This document shows positions 1 to 12,625 of a DNA stretch of 64,000 nt, one piece after another (positions within the stretch are counted from its first letter, which is position 1; each line of letters opens with the position of its first letter). The stretch spans positions 6,976,001 through 7,040,000 of the forward strand of contig JBBMOA010000013.1 in the NCBI GenBank assembly GCA_037954235.1, written 5' to 3'. Under the pieces are notes generated by a model. The model was not told where the DNA came from, made no database searches, and saw only the letters and a program-made list of their open reading frames with translations. Both the position numbers and the translations under genes were made by a program. The DNA comes from Aulostomus chinensis (Eukaryota; Chordata; Actinopteri; Syngnathiformes; Aulostomidae).

Positions 1-253
1 CCTCTCCTGCAAGCTGTTTGACGCGTTCTCCTCTTCCTCAATGACAGGGAGCTCCGCCAACTCCTCCCGCCTCGTTCGGCCCCTCTTTAAAAGGCTGGTG
101 GTCATGTTGGTGGATGCCCTGCGCGAGGACTTCGTGTTTGGCCCCGGTGGTCGCGTGAACATGCCGTACACCAGGCACCTAGTGGAGAGGGGCTCCTCGC
201 ACAGCTTCGTGGCCAGAGCCAGACCCCCCACGGTCACCATGCCCAGGATCAAG
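1..253 (+). CDS. pigg: PIGG exon (first visible, 5' partial): start of catalytic domain
   Basis: Reading begins at base 2 in frame with the ATG at 41, but upstream codons are also open and no splice acceptor is visible, so the exon probably starts before the window and the ATG at 41 need not be the real start. The exon encodes the VDALREDF strand, whose Asp is an expected metal ligand of the alkaline-phosphatase-like fold, and the PPTVTMPRIK segment, where a Thr is the expected nucleophile that carries the phosphoethanolamine. It ends after AAG with donor GTAACA in phase 0. A signal-anchor segment expected at the N-terminus is not visible. Confidence 0.95.
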
Positions 254-2097
254 GTAACACACACACAAGTACATCAACAGTCCAAGTGCCTCACAGCTGA
301 TCGACCAAAGTTAGAAATCAGTGCATGAGTGGATGAACGAAGGGGAACCGCAGCTCTGATGATGGCGTGTAGCACTGATGAATAACTGACAGTCGTCATA
401 ACAAAACCAGCGTCATGAGAGATGGAAGGCGTGTTCATGCCACAGTTGTCGCGCTCTGAAACACCACCTACAAGCCAAAGTGAGGGGATCAGACGTCACG
501 TCTGAAAATGTCGCTGGTGTTGGATCCACAGCTCCACCGGATGTTTTGGTTCTGCTTCGTGGAACAGTTCTAAGAGATGAGCTCAGGGTTCTGAGGGTCC
601 GTCAACTAAACCATCTCTGAGGGCGGCCTGCTGGTGTAGGGACCTGTGTTGGATGGTAGTGTGGTCTCTGGGCGTTTATGGGGGCAGCCCAGTCCGTCAT
701 GGACTCCAGCTGAAGGACGATACTTCAGAGAGTCCAACAGGCAAAATGCAAGGCTGCTCCTGCTGGAGATTGAGGGAACTACAACACACGCCTCATCCGT
801 CATCTGTTCACTGACTGAAGCGGTGCTTGGGCCACATAGGAACCCTTCCTGAGTGACGGAGTCTTGAGGCCCTAAAGCTGATGAAGCCGAGGTGAATCAC
901 TGACGCCACTCCTCTACTTGAACTCTTTACACGCTGCAGTCAGTCTGGATGTGAAGGTCCTTGTGTGCTGAACCAGGGAACCTGAGGCAGACATGCAGAG
1001 AGTTGGCTGGTCAATTGAAAGTTTTATGGATCATAATCTAACATACTTATGAGATTAAGTCAGTAATGAGATGAGTGGGAGCTGCAGCTGTGGTCCAGCC
1101 AACCTTCTTGTTCATTCCTCTCCGGGTTGTCGTCCTCTGCCCAGAGGGGCAGACATGTCTGAGGCTGGAGCAGCCCGGGGCCAGGAAGTCAGGCGCTCTG
1201 TTTGGACCTGGGACCAAAGTGCATTAACATGTTAGAAAATCGATGACATGTCGACGTCATGACATGTGGCTTGAACATGTGGAGAAACCACTGAAGCAGA
1301 GCGTCTTTAAACAACAGCTTGTGACCGGATGAGTGAATGAATCTGTAGATTTGCGACGATGAGAGGCCCGTCCCAGCTGAGGGGCGGAGCCAAAGCGCAG
1401 AGCCATTATGACTCATCACTGGCCTGTGGGCTCTGAGCTAAGAGCTGCCACTGACGGACCCTCATGCGCTTCTTATTGGTCCTCATCGATCCAACGCAGC
1501 GCTCCACACCAACCATACACGACTTCAGTTTCAGCCTTTATCTGCCTCAACAAAACTCACTAGAAATGACATGTTTGATGACATCACGGGTATAATAGGG
1601 AGCCCGAGGTCCTGGCATTGGAGCGCCGCAGCTGCTGGAGCCACTGATGCTCTGGCAGCTCTCCCGCATGCCAGAATCTCAAAGCAAAAAGCTGGAAACA
1701 CGTTTTTATAAATATTTGCTTAAGTTATCAGCTTGTAGCTTAAAATAGGTTTGCAGCAGCAGAATTAGCAGCGTGTGATACAGCGTGAGGCGTCACATGT
1801 GGACGATGTGTCATGCAAACGGGAATATTTCAGTAGCAGAGCCAGTAGGGAATGAAGTCACGTCATGTACGCGATGCATCACAGGAAGATCATGGGCGGT
1901 GTGGAAGGAGCCGGTGGGGATTGGTCCAGAGTGGGCAGCGCACAGGCAGGAGGAGGATGGCTTGAGAGGACAGGATGGTGGGCGGGGCCAGCACAGCTGG
2001 AGGCTGGTCAGGCTGCTGCTGCAGAGACATACACATGCATGACATAGATGATATACATATACATGACATACACATGCATGACATACATGACATACAC
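254..2097. other. PIGG intron 1, left part: no recognised feature
   Basis: Intronic sequence of mixed composition. Short open frames (for example 646-852 and 1189-1419) show no recognisable domain and no splice support. An ACATACATG-like simple repeat at about 2036-2097 directly precedes a hAT fragment. Confidence 0.6.
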
Positions 2098-2535
2098 TAG
2101 GGCTGGACGATTAATCGAATTTTAATCATCATCGCGATATCAAAATGTGCAATTAACACATCGCAAAAGTCATGTGTCCACGATGAGAAGTTCATTTTCA
2201 ATTGCTGCGAAAACCAATCACATGTGACGTTAAATTAGCCACGTGTTCAGCCCACGACATTAATTGGTGGTGTGGTGTCAGCTACATACGTGTGTGGTGA
2301 TAGCCGACACTAGCAAGCAAGTGGAGCCGAGGGCAGGTGCGTTACGTGGTTGATGACGCAGAGAAAACTAGGGAGCGTGAGGAAAATGAGGTGGACCTGG
2401 TGGTGAAAAACATAGTTCCTCACTCATTCTGAGCTATTTTGAGTTCAAAGGAGACGTCGTTGTACAAGCCCAGGTACGGTGTACAACGTGTGGGGTGGTC
2501 GTGGCAACTACGAGGGGATTAATAATAATTTATTT
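2098..2535 (+). mobile_element. hAT DNA transposon 5' fragment with BED-finger remnant
   Basis: The left end reads TAGGGCTGGACGATTAATCG, a terminal sequence I recognise from widespread fish hAT elements. About 300 bp inside, a degenerate frame gives ENEVDLVVKNIV and then CTTCGVVVATTRG, which resembles the first Cys pair of the BED zinc finger of hAT transposases. The sequence then loses similarity and no right terminal inverted repeat was found, so this is a truncated, dead copy. The right boundary is approximate. Confidence 0.6.
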
Positions 2536-2615
2536 TATTGATGTTTACTCCCAGATATCTTTTAGTTAGTCTTGGAAATTGTTTGAATTTGCCAACAGTC
2601 AGGTTAGAGCCTTGT

Positions 2616-2712
2616 GTGTATATATACAGTATATACATACATACATACATATATACTGTATATGTATGTGTGTTTATTTATACACACACATACACTCACA
2701 CACAACGTGTGT
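2616..2712. repeat. Compound AT/AC microsatellite
   Basis: Alternating TATA, TACA and CACA runs, including three to four ATAC units and a terminal CACACA stretch. Frames open through it on the + strand are repeat artefacts. Confidence 0.85.
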
Positions 2713-5700
2713 ATATTCTAGGGTACTTCAACAGTCCGCAGCGTCCCTGAAGCCACAGTGTTGCTGGGAGGAGGTTCTGTCACCTTGTCACATGTCACCT
2801 TATTGGAACGTTATTAACATTCGCCAGGTTCTTAGATGTTTGAGCGGCCGGCCGTCTGGATGCACTGGTGCCCTCCGGCCCAGATGTGTGTGTGTCGCTG
2901 TTGAGATGGAGCGAGTGAATGAGGTCAGTGCGGGTGTGGAGGGGTGGAGCTGCAGGGATTGGGGGACAGATGTTCCATCATGATCCATCAGTGACGGAGT
3001 CGTTGACGAGATGAAGGCAGCAGTTTTAGAGGATTTATGACAGAGACAAATCCCAATAACACCGTTTAATTACAAAACTCTGGCAGGAAGGGTTCATGTG
3101 CAGCAGAAGGAGGAGCAGTGGAGGGAGGAGTTGCCTCCTCCTCTGCTGCCCAGAGTGTGTGCTGACAGGCGCGAATGAGGAGCACAGCTCACGTTGCCTT
3201 GAAGGGTCTCTCCAGTTGCAGGCTCTGCATGCAACAACTGCACTTCTTTCCAAACCTTTAGCATTGATTTTGAGGTGCCTTCGTAAGTCTGCTGGACTGG
3301 AGTTGGCGCCTGCTGTAACGGACTGAACCAGTCAGTTACTGGGACGGCGCTACTGGTGTGTAACAGCGCTACATGAGAAACTCATGGCTTCATCTGCAGT
3401 AACTATTGGAGTTGTTTTCTCTCCAGGCATCATGGTAACAGACCAGTAGGTGGAAGCACAGACCAGCTGGTGCCCACTACCCCCCCCCCTTTACAAAAGT
3501 AGTGTTTTGTTTTCGGTGTTTGTATTTTCTTCATTTTTCTGGTTTCAGACTGTTGTTAGAGCTAAAACCCCAACTCACTCTCCCCAGACTCCCCTACTGA
3601 ATTTAATTGCTCCAATTTAGTTGATGTTTCTTGCCACAACAGGAAGTTAAGTCATTGGTGCTTCCTGGTTTCTTTCTTTTTCGTTCTTCATGGGGTACAG
3701 AACTGTCTCTCCACTGGTCAACTATATCAAGTGGTGCAGAGGAAGCAGAGAGATCTTCAGTTCTGCCAGCTGTGCCAGCGAGAGTCTGCCCCCCCTCTGA
3801 TGGTGTATCTGACATGTGTGCAGTGGCACTTGGTGCTGAGCTGACACTCGTTGGGGGCCAGTAATTAGTACGTTGATTAGTCACTAATTCATGCAGGCAG
3901 CCTCAGTGTTTTTGGCATCTGGAAGGATTAGGAGATTTTTCTTTCTGGGAACTTTTCTCGGAGCTTTCCCTTCATCTTTTACTGTGCAACTTGTTCTGCC
4001 TTTGTGTGCCTCTTCAGTCTATCAGTTTGTCTTCCTCCATGCTGCCAAAGGCCTGTCTTTGCTTTATTAATCGACTGTGCAGACCTCACTGAGACTGAAA
4101 CGGAAGAAAGACAGGACTGCTTTTGAAGTGGAACCGTCCATCTCATCAGAGAACAGGCATCTGCACTGGCAGCAGCAAAACAACGGCAGAAAATAATTGA
4201 CATCAGGATCCAGGCACACAAATGGAACTCAGAATTTACGCCTCAGCTTCCAGTTCGAGGACTCTATTCTGTTGTCAGTATGTTTAGTAGGCTGTCAACC
4301 AAGAGACCCTTTGCAATGCACCCTTATGTCAAAACACATGGCTGAAGGAGAGTGGGAGTGGCTATACTGAAGTGCGCTCGTGGGCTGTGGAAGGTTTGAG
4401 CCCTGTGACACATCTTGACTGTGTGTGGACTTCTGACGTCTCCGGTGTGATGCTGGTTGTCTCATGTCTGTTGAAGTCAGAAGCCTGACGGTTGCTATTG
4501 GGCATTTAAAGTGTAGGTCACACATCAACTGGACACTCATGCTTGAAGTTGCACCTATGGTGAGCACCGGCCATCTGTCAGATCCAGTACACTGCCCAGG
4601 TCAAACACCCCGGCAGCAGGGTTAGGACCCACACAAGCCAAACTCACATCCTCAGATCCCTACACACTCATTTTGATGTAAAGCAGAAACAAACGGCGGC
4701 AGGTTGGCAATACTCAAACTGCTGACTTCCCAACATGGCACTAGCATGCAGTTGACATGAGACATCCCCAAACTTGTCTCGGCCCAAGAGAAAGAAAACA
4801 TCAATTATCACTTTGATCAAAGAAATTAAACCAAGACAACCAAAATTTTGTAAATATTAAAAATGTTGATTTCCCAAACAGTCCAGTGGGCCCCTCGTGG
4901 CAGGGTGGTGCAGTAACCCATACGTAGAAGAATTTGTCACTGGAGGAGTGGAGGACTATCAAGCTCCTCCACACTGGATAAAAAGCTCATTCATAGTTTC
5001 ACACCAGCCAACCGAACACTCCCCTCATCTATGCACTCCTGTGGCCCTCCTGCAGGCCAGCCCCCTCCTGGCTACCACCGCCTCAGTTAGGGCGACATCA
5101 GGTACGCTTATCGAAAGGAAATCATCATATATGATGACACTGTGACATCACATATTGTTCAAGGGTTTGTGTTGTGTAGCTGCTCTGACGATCGGTCCCA
5201 CGGTTCAGTTGACTCGTGTGTTACAGAAGACTGGGTGCAGCAGCAAGACCTCGTGCTTTAAATACTCTTGGAATGCCTTTAATGTATAAAGCCAATAAGA
5301 TAAACTAAGTACCAGACACAAGCTGAGCGATGCTCGAACACTTGAATACAATAATGAATTGGTGTTTTAAGAAGCGATCAATGAGGTGGGTGTGAGTGTG
5401 GTGGTTAGACAGGTTCCTCCAACAGCTGGGCCGTCAGACAATAAAGGCCAGTCACCTACGATTTCAGCTCTGAGTCTGAGTGTCCGCGGGAGCTCAGGCT
5501 GTGCTGTTTGAGCTCACGGGGGGATTGAGTAACAGTGTTTCCTGCTGGCATCTGCAGCCTCATGTCTGGCTCAGTGCATGAAGACAAGGCCTTTGTACTT
5601 CCCCCATGATGATGCAGCAGGCTCTCTCCTGACTTCTAACGCAGCCTGTTTTCCCTGTCAGTCAGATGGAGGCCAGTGTGGTTTTTACTTCAGATTTCAT

Positions 5701-6030
5701 GATGAAATCAAGAGAAACTGTACTTCATAAATAGCATCTATCTACCTGATTTAGTTTCAGTGTTTATTTGTGGCAGTGGGAATGGTTAGGGGACGTGAGA
5801 CTTGGTTTGGTTTCTTATGTAAGGTCAATGAAGCACTTCTCTGGTAAAGACACATATTTTATGTGTCTGTTTTTGCATATTAATGATATATAAAAATGGT
5901 TCCTTTGTTCTAGGATGCACTGTAGCACACGTCTTAATTAGCGGGATTAATATGATGAAACCAAGTTTGTGTAAAACCATTTAAAGACAATTACTGTTGA
6001 AAGGACAATGACAAAGCCGTCCCTCCCCAG
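2713..6030. other. PIGG intron 1, right part: no recognised feature
   Basis: No coding exon, RNA gene or assignable transposon was recognised. The segment from about 3600 to 4600 has moderately even composition and several open frames but no domain I know. The acceptor for the next exon is the pyrimidine-rich CCGTCCCTCCCCAG ending at 6030. Confidence 0.5.
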
Positions 6031-6240
6031 GCTCTCACCACTGGAAGTATTCCAGGCTTCATTGATGTGGTAATGAACCTGAATTCTCCTGCACTATTGG
6101 AAGACAACCTCATTTGGCAAGCCAAAGCAGCGGGGAAGAAGATAATCTTCTATGGAGATGACACCTGGGTCCGCCTCTTCCCAAAACATTTCATGGAGTA
6201 CGACGGCACAACCTCCTTCTTTGTATCCGACTACACAGAG
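6031..6240 (+). CDS. pigg: PIGG exon (second visible): catalytic domain
   Basis: Seventy codons, phase 0 at both ends, with acceptor CCCCAG and donor GTAAGG. It opens with ALTTGSIPGF, directly continuing the catalytic Thr segment of the previous exon, and runs through NLNSPALLEDN, AAGKKIIFYGDDTW and FPKHFMEYDGTTSFFVSDYTE. These blocks are nearly invariant in vertebrate PIGG as I know it. The GDDTW segment supplies part of the substrate pocket by family analogy. No unusual feature or break is present. Confidence 0.97.
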
Positions 6241-8010
6241 GTAAGGGTGGGTGTGACAGCGTGATGGTGGGCAATGATACACTGACAGATGTTTTCTACC
6301 TTCTGCAGGGTGCCTGTCAACCATTTAGCAAAAATCACTGTGATATCGGTTTCATCTCAGATGTTTCATTCTTTTTACGACTAGAAGAATTAGAATATTC
6401 CCACAGGTCTTGTCAGTGTTCAACACAGCAGGACATTCACTTATAAAAGGTCTGGAATTAAAGTAGAATAAAGAGTAAGTGGGGGGGATGCTTAGGGCGT
6501 GGCTACCTTCTGATTGACAAGTCCACTGAAGCCAGTGCCAATCTGGCACCTCCCTCCCCTGCAAATAGGGGTACCTCTGGCTGCAAACACGAAAGGCAGC
6601 AACGGCCAAAATGCCAATCTCAAGGATGCCTCAGAGTCCTCAAACCAGTGTGACATCATGCCGGCCACGGCCACCTCTCCACAGCCCTTGGTAGCTTCTT
6701 GGTCACTGAGAAACGGGCTGTAAAATTCAGAAAATGTGTTGCGTCCTCATACTCTCACCACCTGTATGCATCTCTAGTGGACTGCAACTCAGGTTTTCAG
6801 GATCGATTTGATATGTAGATTATTTATCCATCATTCAGTAGGAATAATGTTCAACCCAGTTTCCCAAAGCCCTAAATGATGAGATGAAGTTTTTTCTTTA
6901 TCAATCACTCCATCAGTCCAGAACCCAAAAACTATTAATTTTATCATGAATAGTAAAGTCATAAATCATGAAAAAGCAGCAAAACTTCATATTTAAATGT
7001 CTAGAACCAGCACATTTGTTATTCTTGCTTTGAAAAGACAATGGATTATTAACATAGTAGGAGAATAATTTTACGATTTTTAATTAAAATCACAGATCGT
7101 TAGTTAAATCATCATCAACACTAAAAAGTACACTCAGAATCCTTGTGTGGGCTGCTGCTGCTGCTGTTATCAAAATGTTCCCATACATGGAAGGAAAATG
7201 GCCTTGGCACAGAGGTCCACTATAACGCGCTTTAGCAACAGTTTAACGTTGAAAACATTGAAGATTCATAACAAATCAGCCCCTTTTGCTATAACTTTTG
7301 CGGCAGAATTTCACCTGAATTGAACCTAAATCTTGTGCTTTGGCAGCAGTTTTCAGTCTGTCAGCTCAGGAGGTGCAGCAGATGTCTGGTCATCAGAAAA
7401 TGTCTGGTTCAAATCCGTCATGGTTCCATGTGGCCTCATGCAGGGAAAGACTTATTCCTTCACCTTTCCCTCCTTCCAGGTGGATGTGTGTTATTTTAGT
7501 TAGTTTTGATCTGCTGTCATTTTTGTGAACATAAGGTCACAGAAGGAAAAATGCCTGCTCAGCTATTGTGCTGTGGGACTCCAAAGTTTAATAAAGTTTA
7601 ATGGCCATGTTGATCAGGACCCTTCTTTTTTTCAGTTGACATCCTCCTTGTCCCTCCTGCTCAGAGTGCCAGCTGAGCAGATGTAGCAATGGTTCGGTGT
7701 CTTTCAGTGAAACATGACTTACACATACATCTGCAAAGACACCCGTGATTTGCATTGAGGAGAAGATGGCAGCAGACCAACTGGGGACGTGGACTGACAC
7801 CCAGAACTGCCCATCAGTGTACCCACAGTACAGAAGCTCAGAAGCTCAGGCATAACTGTTCCTGCACTGCTAGACTGTCATGGCTGCTTATTTTCATTCC
7901 TGCGGAGATGATTACCGGTCAGTCCTCAGAGCTTTGAGTGAAGGCCCTTCTGGGCGCTAATGTTTGAATATAATCACCCTGAGCTCATTGATGCTCTTCG
8001 TCCCATCTAG
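6241..8010. other. PIGG intron 2: no recognised feature
   Basis: About 1.8 kb of AT-rich intron with a short CTG run near 7153-7166. No exon, mobile element boundary or RNA gene was recognised. Confidence 0.55.
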
Positions 8011-8199
8011 GTGGACAACAATGTGACCCGTCACTTGGACAGCACCCTCAAGAGAGATGATTGGGACATTTTGATCCTTCACTATCTAGGCCTCGACCAC
8101 ATTGGTCATATCAGTGGACCTCACAGTTCCCTCATCCAGCCCAAACTGCTGGAGATGGATGACATACTGAAGAAGGTTCACGGTGCCCTCGTTTCAAAG
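8011..8199 (+). CDS. pigg: PIGG exon (third visible): metal-binding LDHIGH motif
   Basis: Sixty-three codons, phase 0 at both ends, acceptor CCCATCTAG and donor GTAAAT. The exon starts VDNNVTRHLD and contains WDILILHYLGLDHIGHISG, where Asp and His of LDHIGH are the expected second metal-ligand pair of this alkaline-phosphatase superfamily. It ends KKVHGALVSK. VDNNVTRHLD also contains an Asn-Val-Thr sequon, consistent with a lumenal domain. Length and content match the vertebrate family. Confidence 0.97.
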
Positions 8200-8459
8200 G
8201 TAAATTCTTTTATAATTCGATGCTTGTGGTGTTGCCAAAAAACTCTTCTGCATATCAAAGCAACTAAAAAGTAGTCTATCAGTCTCTGGTGTACTTTCTG
8301 TAGCTGAAGAAACACTTGCAAATGAAGCGTGTAGCAGAAGGGAACATCTCGTCTCCCGGAAGACAAACACAAATCTGATAACTACCACTTTTAAGTTTTA
8401 TCCTCTCATGATATGAATCACAAGTTCACGGCCCGTTGAAGCTGGTGTGACCATGTGTT

Positions 8460-8493
8460 CACCATTTCAACCAGCAGACTGGTTGAAATGGTG
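8460..8493. repeat. Perfect 15-bp inverted repeat with 4-nt spacer
   Basis: CACCATTTCAACCAG at 8460-8474 is followed by CAGA and then its exact reverse complement at 8479-8493. A further degenerate copy of GATGGTTGAAATGG follows immediately. It lies in intron 3 with no recognised element around it. Confidence 0.95.
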
Positions 8494-9315
8494 ATGGTTG
8501 AAATGGACACCAGTCGCATGAGCTGCTCTGTTGAAGTCTGTCGACATTAAATTATTGGTCAACTATTTTAATAACTAAATAAGTGTTTTGACTCCTATTT
8601 TGTGAAAATTGCCAAATGTTTTTTTGTTTCAGCTTCCCAGTTGTTCACTGCTTTATTGTGTTTCTGTAAACTTAATGAAGAAGGAATTCATGAAATGTTC
8701 TTACGCTTAAATTTGTTCCTTTTTTCGGAAGGGTTTCTCCAGCCCTTTTTAGACAGAGAATGCGCCAAATTTGCTGCCTGGTAAAGGCAGGAATTTGCCG
8801 TCTTGTCTGTGTGAAATGGAGGCGTCATATTCCTCTTTCCAAAGAAGCTGCCAATTGTTTGGGCGTAAACATGTCACGTGATATGCAGCATGAAGTTCCG
8901 CATGAACAGTGACGTATGACACATACTTCGGGAGAATATTCAGCCACGTGACGGTCTGGCAAACCTCGTAGCGTCCAGGTCCAACCTCCCTCTGCTGCTG
9001 CTGCTGTTGTGGTCACAGACCTGCTGGTACTTTTTTTGTACGTTTTTCAACATGCTTTGTTTATTTGTTGTAATTTTTTTCTAAAGTCACATGAATGACG
9101 TAGGCATTTATGAAACAACATAGGTACCACACACTCTTTATAGGCTACACACAGATTCAAAATCAAACATTACAAATTCTCTGAATAGTGCGCATGCGCC
9201 GAGGTGCAAAGCAGCCTGAAACCATTGCTCCGTCTCAACTTTTGTGTTTTAAGTACTTTTCCTTCTTTTTCCTTGTTTTTCTTCACTTCATTCCTTGATT
9301 TAACTTTGTAACTAC

Positions 9316-10162
9316 TAGGGTTGTAATCAGCCAAAGGAATTCTTGGTCGACTGAAGCCCTCAAATTTCGACTAAAAATCCACTAATTTTATATCTGAAAA
9401 CTCTACTGTGTCAACTACCAGCACAAACCTGTTGAGGAATATTGAGACAATTGTTTCTGTCAGGTTATAATAACTGACCGACGCCATCATTGGTCCTGAC
9501 AGAGCCAGACTGAACACAGGAGCTCAGCATCGCGGCTGAGACACAAATAGACTTTTAACTTAAAACTTGACTCTCAAACACAAAAGGCAAGTCCACGGTA
9601 AGAATTTTTACAATTGAAACAAAAACAATTATTCGACTAAAACATTGAAGTGTCAATTCTGATGTGTTCATGTGCTCAAAACTGACGGGGCAACCTAAGG
9701 TGGACACGTTAGCTCACCGTTTCTAGGTGATACGTCGTGTTTGTAGTGGAGCTGTGACATGAAAACTGTTGTTGGCAAACTTTGCATTCGACTTTTTTTC
9801 AATGATCTATTTTCATGAAATGCTGCCACCCTGCAGACGTCTTTGACATGGTGGACGAGGACTGACTTGAAATGAAACTGTCAAAATTAAATAATACATT
9901 CATCAAACCACCAGACGTGGCCTTCTAGTACTCTTCAGTCTGTCTGTCTCTAGCGGGTTGGGCGAGTCCAAAATAGCAAAACCAGGGGGTGTTCAAAGAT
10001 GCATTCTGATCTGTGAAACAGGGGTGCTTTGAAAACACCCCCATTAGCACTTGGTACTTTCCTCCTGATTCATGTGGCAAAAAATTGACCAATCAGAATT
10101 TTGGTCGAACCAGAACGTATCAACTAATAAATCGACCAGTCGACTGGGAGATTACAGCCCTA
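9316..10162. mobile_element. Non-autonomous hAT element, 847 bp, with 8-bp target duplication
   Basis: The left end reads TAGGGTTGTAATC; the reverse complement of the right end reads TAGGGCTGTAATC, one mismatch in 13. The element is bordered by GTAACTAC (9308-9315) and GTAATTAC (10163-10170), an 8-bp target duplication with one later substitution, as expected for hAT elements. No transposase remnant was seen inside, so it would depend on a partner. A subterminal imperfect palindrome lies near 9985-10041. The insertion sits just before the recognisable 5' part of a LINE, possibly inside that LINE's 5' leader. Confidence 0.85.
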
Positions 10163-10170
10163 GTAATTAC

Positions 10171-12625
10171 GGGCCCTCTCTAAAGATGCTGGTAGAGAGA
10201 GTTTTGGTTGTGTTCTACATGATCTTTTTGACACTTCTGTTCAGCGGCTTCTCTATCGCCCAGCAACTCCATAGAGGCGTTGTGTATTCCAGCGGACAGC
10301 TGATCTCACTCATGCTGGTCAGCATGGAGCTGGAGTTGCCAGACTTTCTTACGGGCCAATTTCACTGCGTGCGGTGAACAGAAAGGAGGCGGGCTTGCTG
10401 TTCTCCTGAACAACAAGTGGGTTCATCCCGGTAATATCACGGTTAAAAAACGAATACGTGGCCCGGACCTTGAACTGTTAGCTGTTGGACTTCGCCCATA
10501 TTACATGCCCCGGAAGATCTCACACGCCATCGTAGTAACAGTTTACACCCCCCCCCCCCCCCCCCCCGTTTGCCAACCGGACAACAGCGTATGACGTCAT
10601 CCACGGAGCTACAGACGTTGCACCCCAGTGCCCTCATCACCATCTCAGGGGATTTTAACCATGTCAACATGGACAAAACCCTGACAGCATTCACTCAGTA
10701 CGTGGACTGTCCAACCAGGGAGGGGAAGACTTAAGACATGCTGAATGCTAACATTAAGGAGGCATACAGGTTCTCACCCCTCCCCCCCCTTGGGAAGATC
10801 TGTCCACAACCTGGTCCACCCCTGCTATGTGCCCCTGGTGAGGAGGCAGCCTTTGACCATTAGGACTTTTTTGAAGTGGTCTGAGGAGGCCTACCAGACA
10901 CTGCAGGGCTGTTTTGAAGTCACTGACTGGGACGTACTCTGTGAGCCACATGGTGACGACATCGACAGAGATGTTACACAAACAACAAACCCTGGATAAC
11001 AAAGGACATCAAAGCCATCCCGAATGATAAGAAGAGGGCATTAAGAGATGGCAACACGGAGGAGATGAGGACCATTCATGGGGACTTGGAGTTAGAAATC
11101 AGGGAGGCCAAGAAGAACTACAGGAGGAAGCTGGATTCCAAACTCCAGACAAATAACATGCTGGAAGTGTCAGCCTCCTGAGGGTCCCTGTGATGTGGAA
11201 GACATCATGCCTGGGTCCGGTCCTAAAGACGCCTCATCCCAGGAGCAATAAGGACTACAGACCAGTGGCTCTGACATCCCACGTCATGAAGAGCCTGAAG
11301 CGCCTGATTCTGGATTAGCTCCGGCCCATGGTCACCGCATTCCTGGACCCCCTCCAGTTCGCCTGCCAGACCCACCTGGGAGTAGATGACGCCATCATCT
11401 ATGTGCTGAACCAAGTGCACACGCACCTGGACCAGCCAGCCAGCTCTGTGAGGATCAGGTTTTTTGATTTCTCCAGCGTCTTTAACACCATCAGGCCGGC
11501 TCTGCTGGGTGAGAAGCTCACGGAGATCCAAGCCCCTCTAGTGTCCTGAATTATTGACTACCTGACCAGCGGACCCCAGTATGTGCACCTGCAGAGCTGT
11601 GTGTCAGACAGAGTGGTCAGTAAAACTGGCACCTCAGGGAACGGTTGTCTCTCCCTTCCTCTTCACCCTTTACACCACAGACTTAAGCAATCAATCAGAG
11701 TCCTGCCACCTTCAGAGTTCTGATGATTCGGCCATAGTTGGATGTATCAGCAGGGGTGAGGAGACTGAGTACAGGGCTGTGGCGGAGGACTTTGTCTCAT
11801 GGTGTGAGTTGAACCACCTGCAGCTCTATGTGGCCAAGTCTAAGGAACTGGTGGTGGACCTGAGGGGGACCAAGTCCCCTTGTGACCCCTGTTTCGATCC
11901 AGGGGGTCAACATGGACACTGTGGAGGACTATAAATATCTGGGAGTCCACATAGACAACAAACTGGACGGACACTGAAGCCCTTTATAAGAAAGGACAGT
12001 GGTGCCTCTATTTCCTGAAGAGGCTCAGGTCCTTCAACATCTGCAGGACCATGCTGAGGATGTTTTATGAGTCTGTGGTTTCTAGTGCGATTCTGTTTGC
12101 TGTGGTGTGCTGGGCAGCAGACTGAGGACTGCAGACGCAAACAGACCCAATAGACTCATCCTCTAAGCTGGTGATGTGGTGGGGGTGAAACTGGACTTCT
12201 TAGAGACAGTGATGGAGAGACGGATGCTTCTGAAACTACGGAGCATCCTGGACAACATCATCCACCCCTCCATCAGCTCCTGGTCCAACACAGGAGGACA
12301 CAGACCAACAGACTCAGACCCCTCACCTCAAAAACTGAGCGCCACAGAGGTCCTTTCTCCCAGTGGCAATAAAACTGTAGAACACATGTCAGTGATTGGA
12401 CTGTCGACCATCCTCACTCACTGCCCTGTCTCCGGGTTAATTCATGTCAACAACCCACTTATTGTACGTACTTATTTTTGCTCACTGCTCTTTTGCACTT
12501 GTATATCGTCTTCTCTGTCATTATGTTCATAGCCTTGTTCGCTTTCATTCCCTGTTTATTGTTGTTGAGTGGAGCGCTGTTAGGAACAGAATTTCCCTTG
12601 GAGATGAATAAAGGATTCTGATTCT
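10171..12625 (+). mobile_element. L2/CR1/Jockey-type non-LTR retrotransposon, inactive
   Basis: In order: an endonuclease-like part (GGLAVLLNNKWVHPGN, later TISGDFNHVNMDKTL), a linker (NNKPWITKDIKA), and a reverse transcriptase with YVHLQSCVSDRVV, GTPQGTVVSPFLFTLYT, SSDDSAIVG as the catalytic-box equivalent, and DYKYLGVHIDN. The 3' end has AATAAAGGATTCTGATTCTGA, a short terminal repeat typical of LINE tails. Several frameshifts and stops occur, with a 20-C run at 10548-10567 and an apparent deletion between the linker and the reverse transcriptase near 11160-11220. The copy cannot be autonomous. Clade naming is from recognition only; L2-like is more likely than RTE. Confidence 0.85.
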
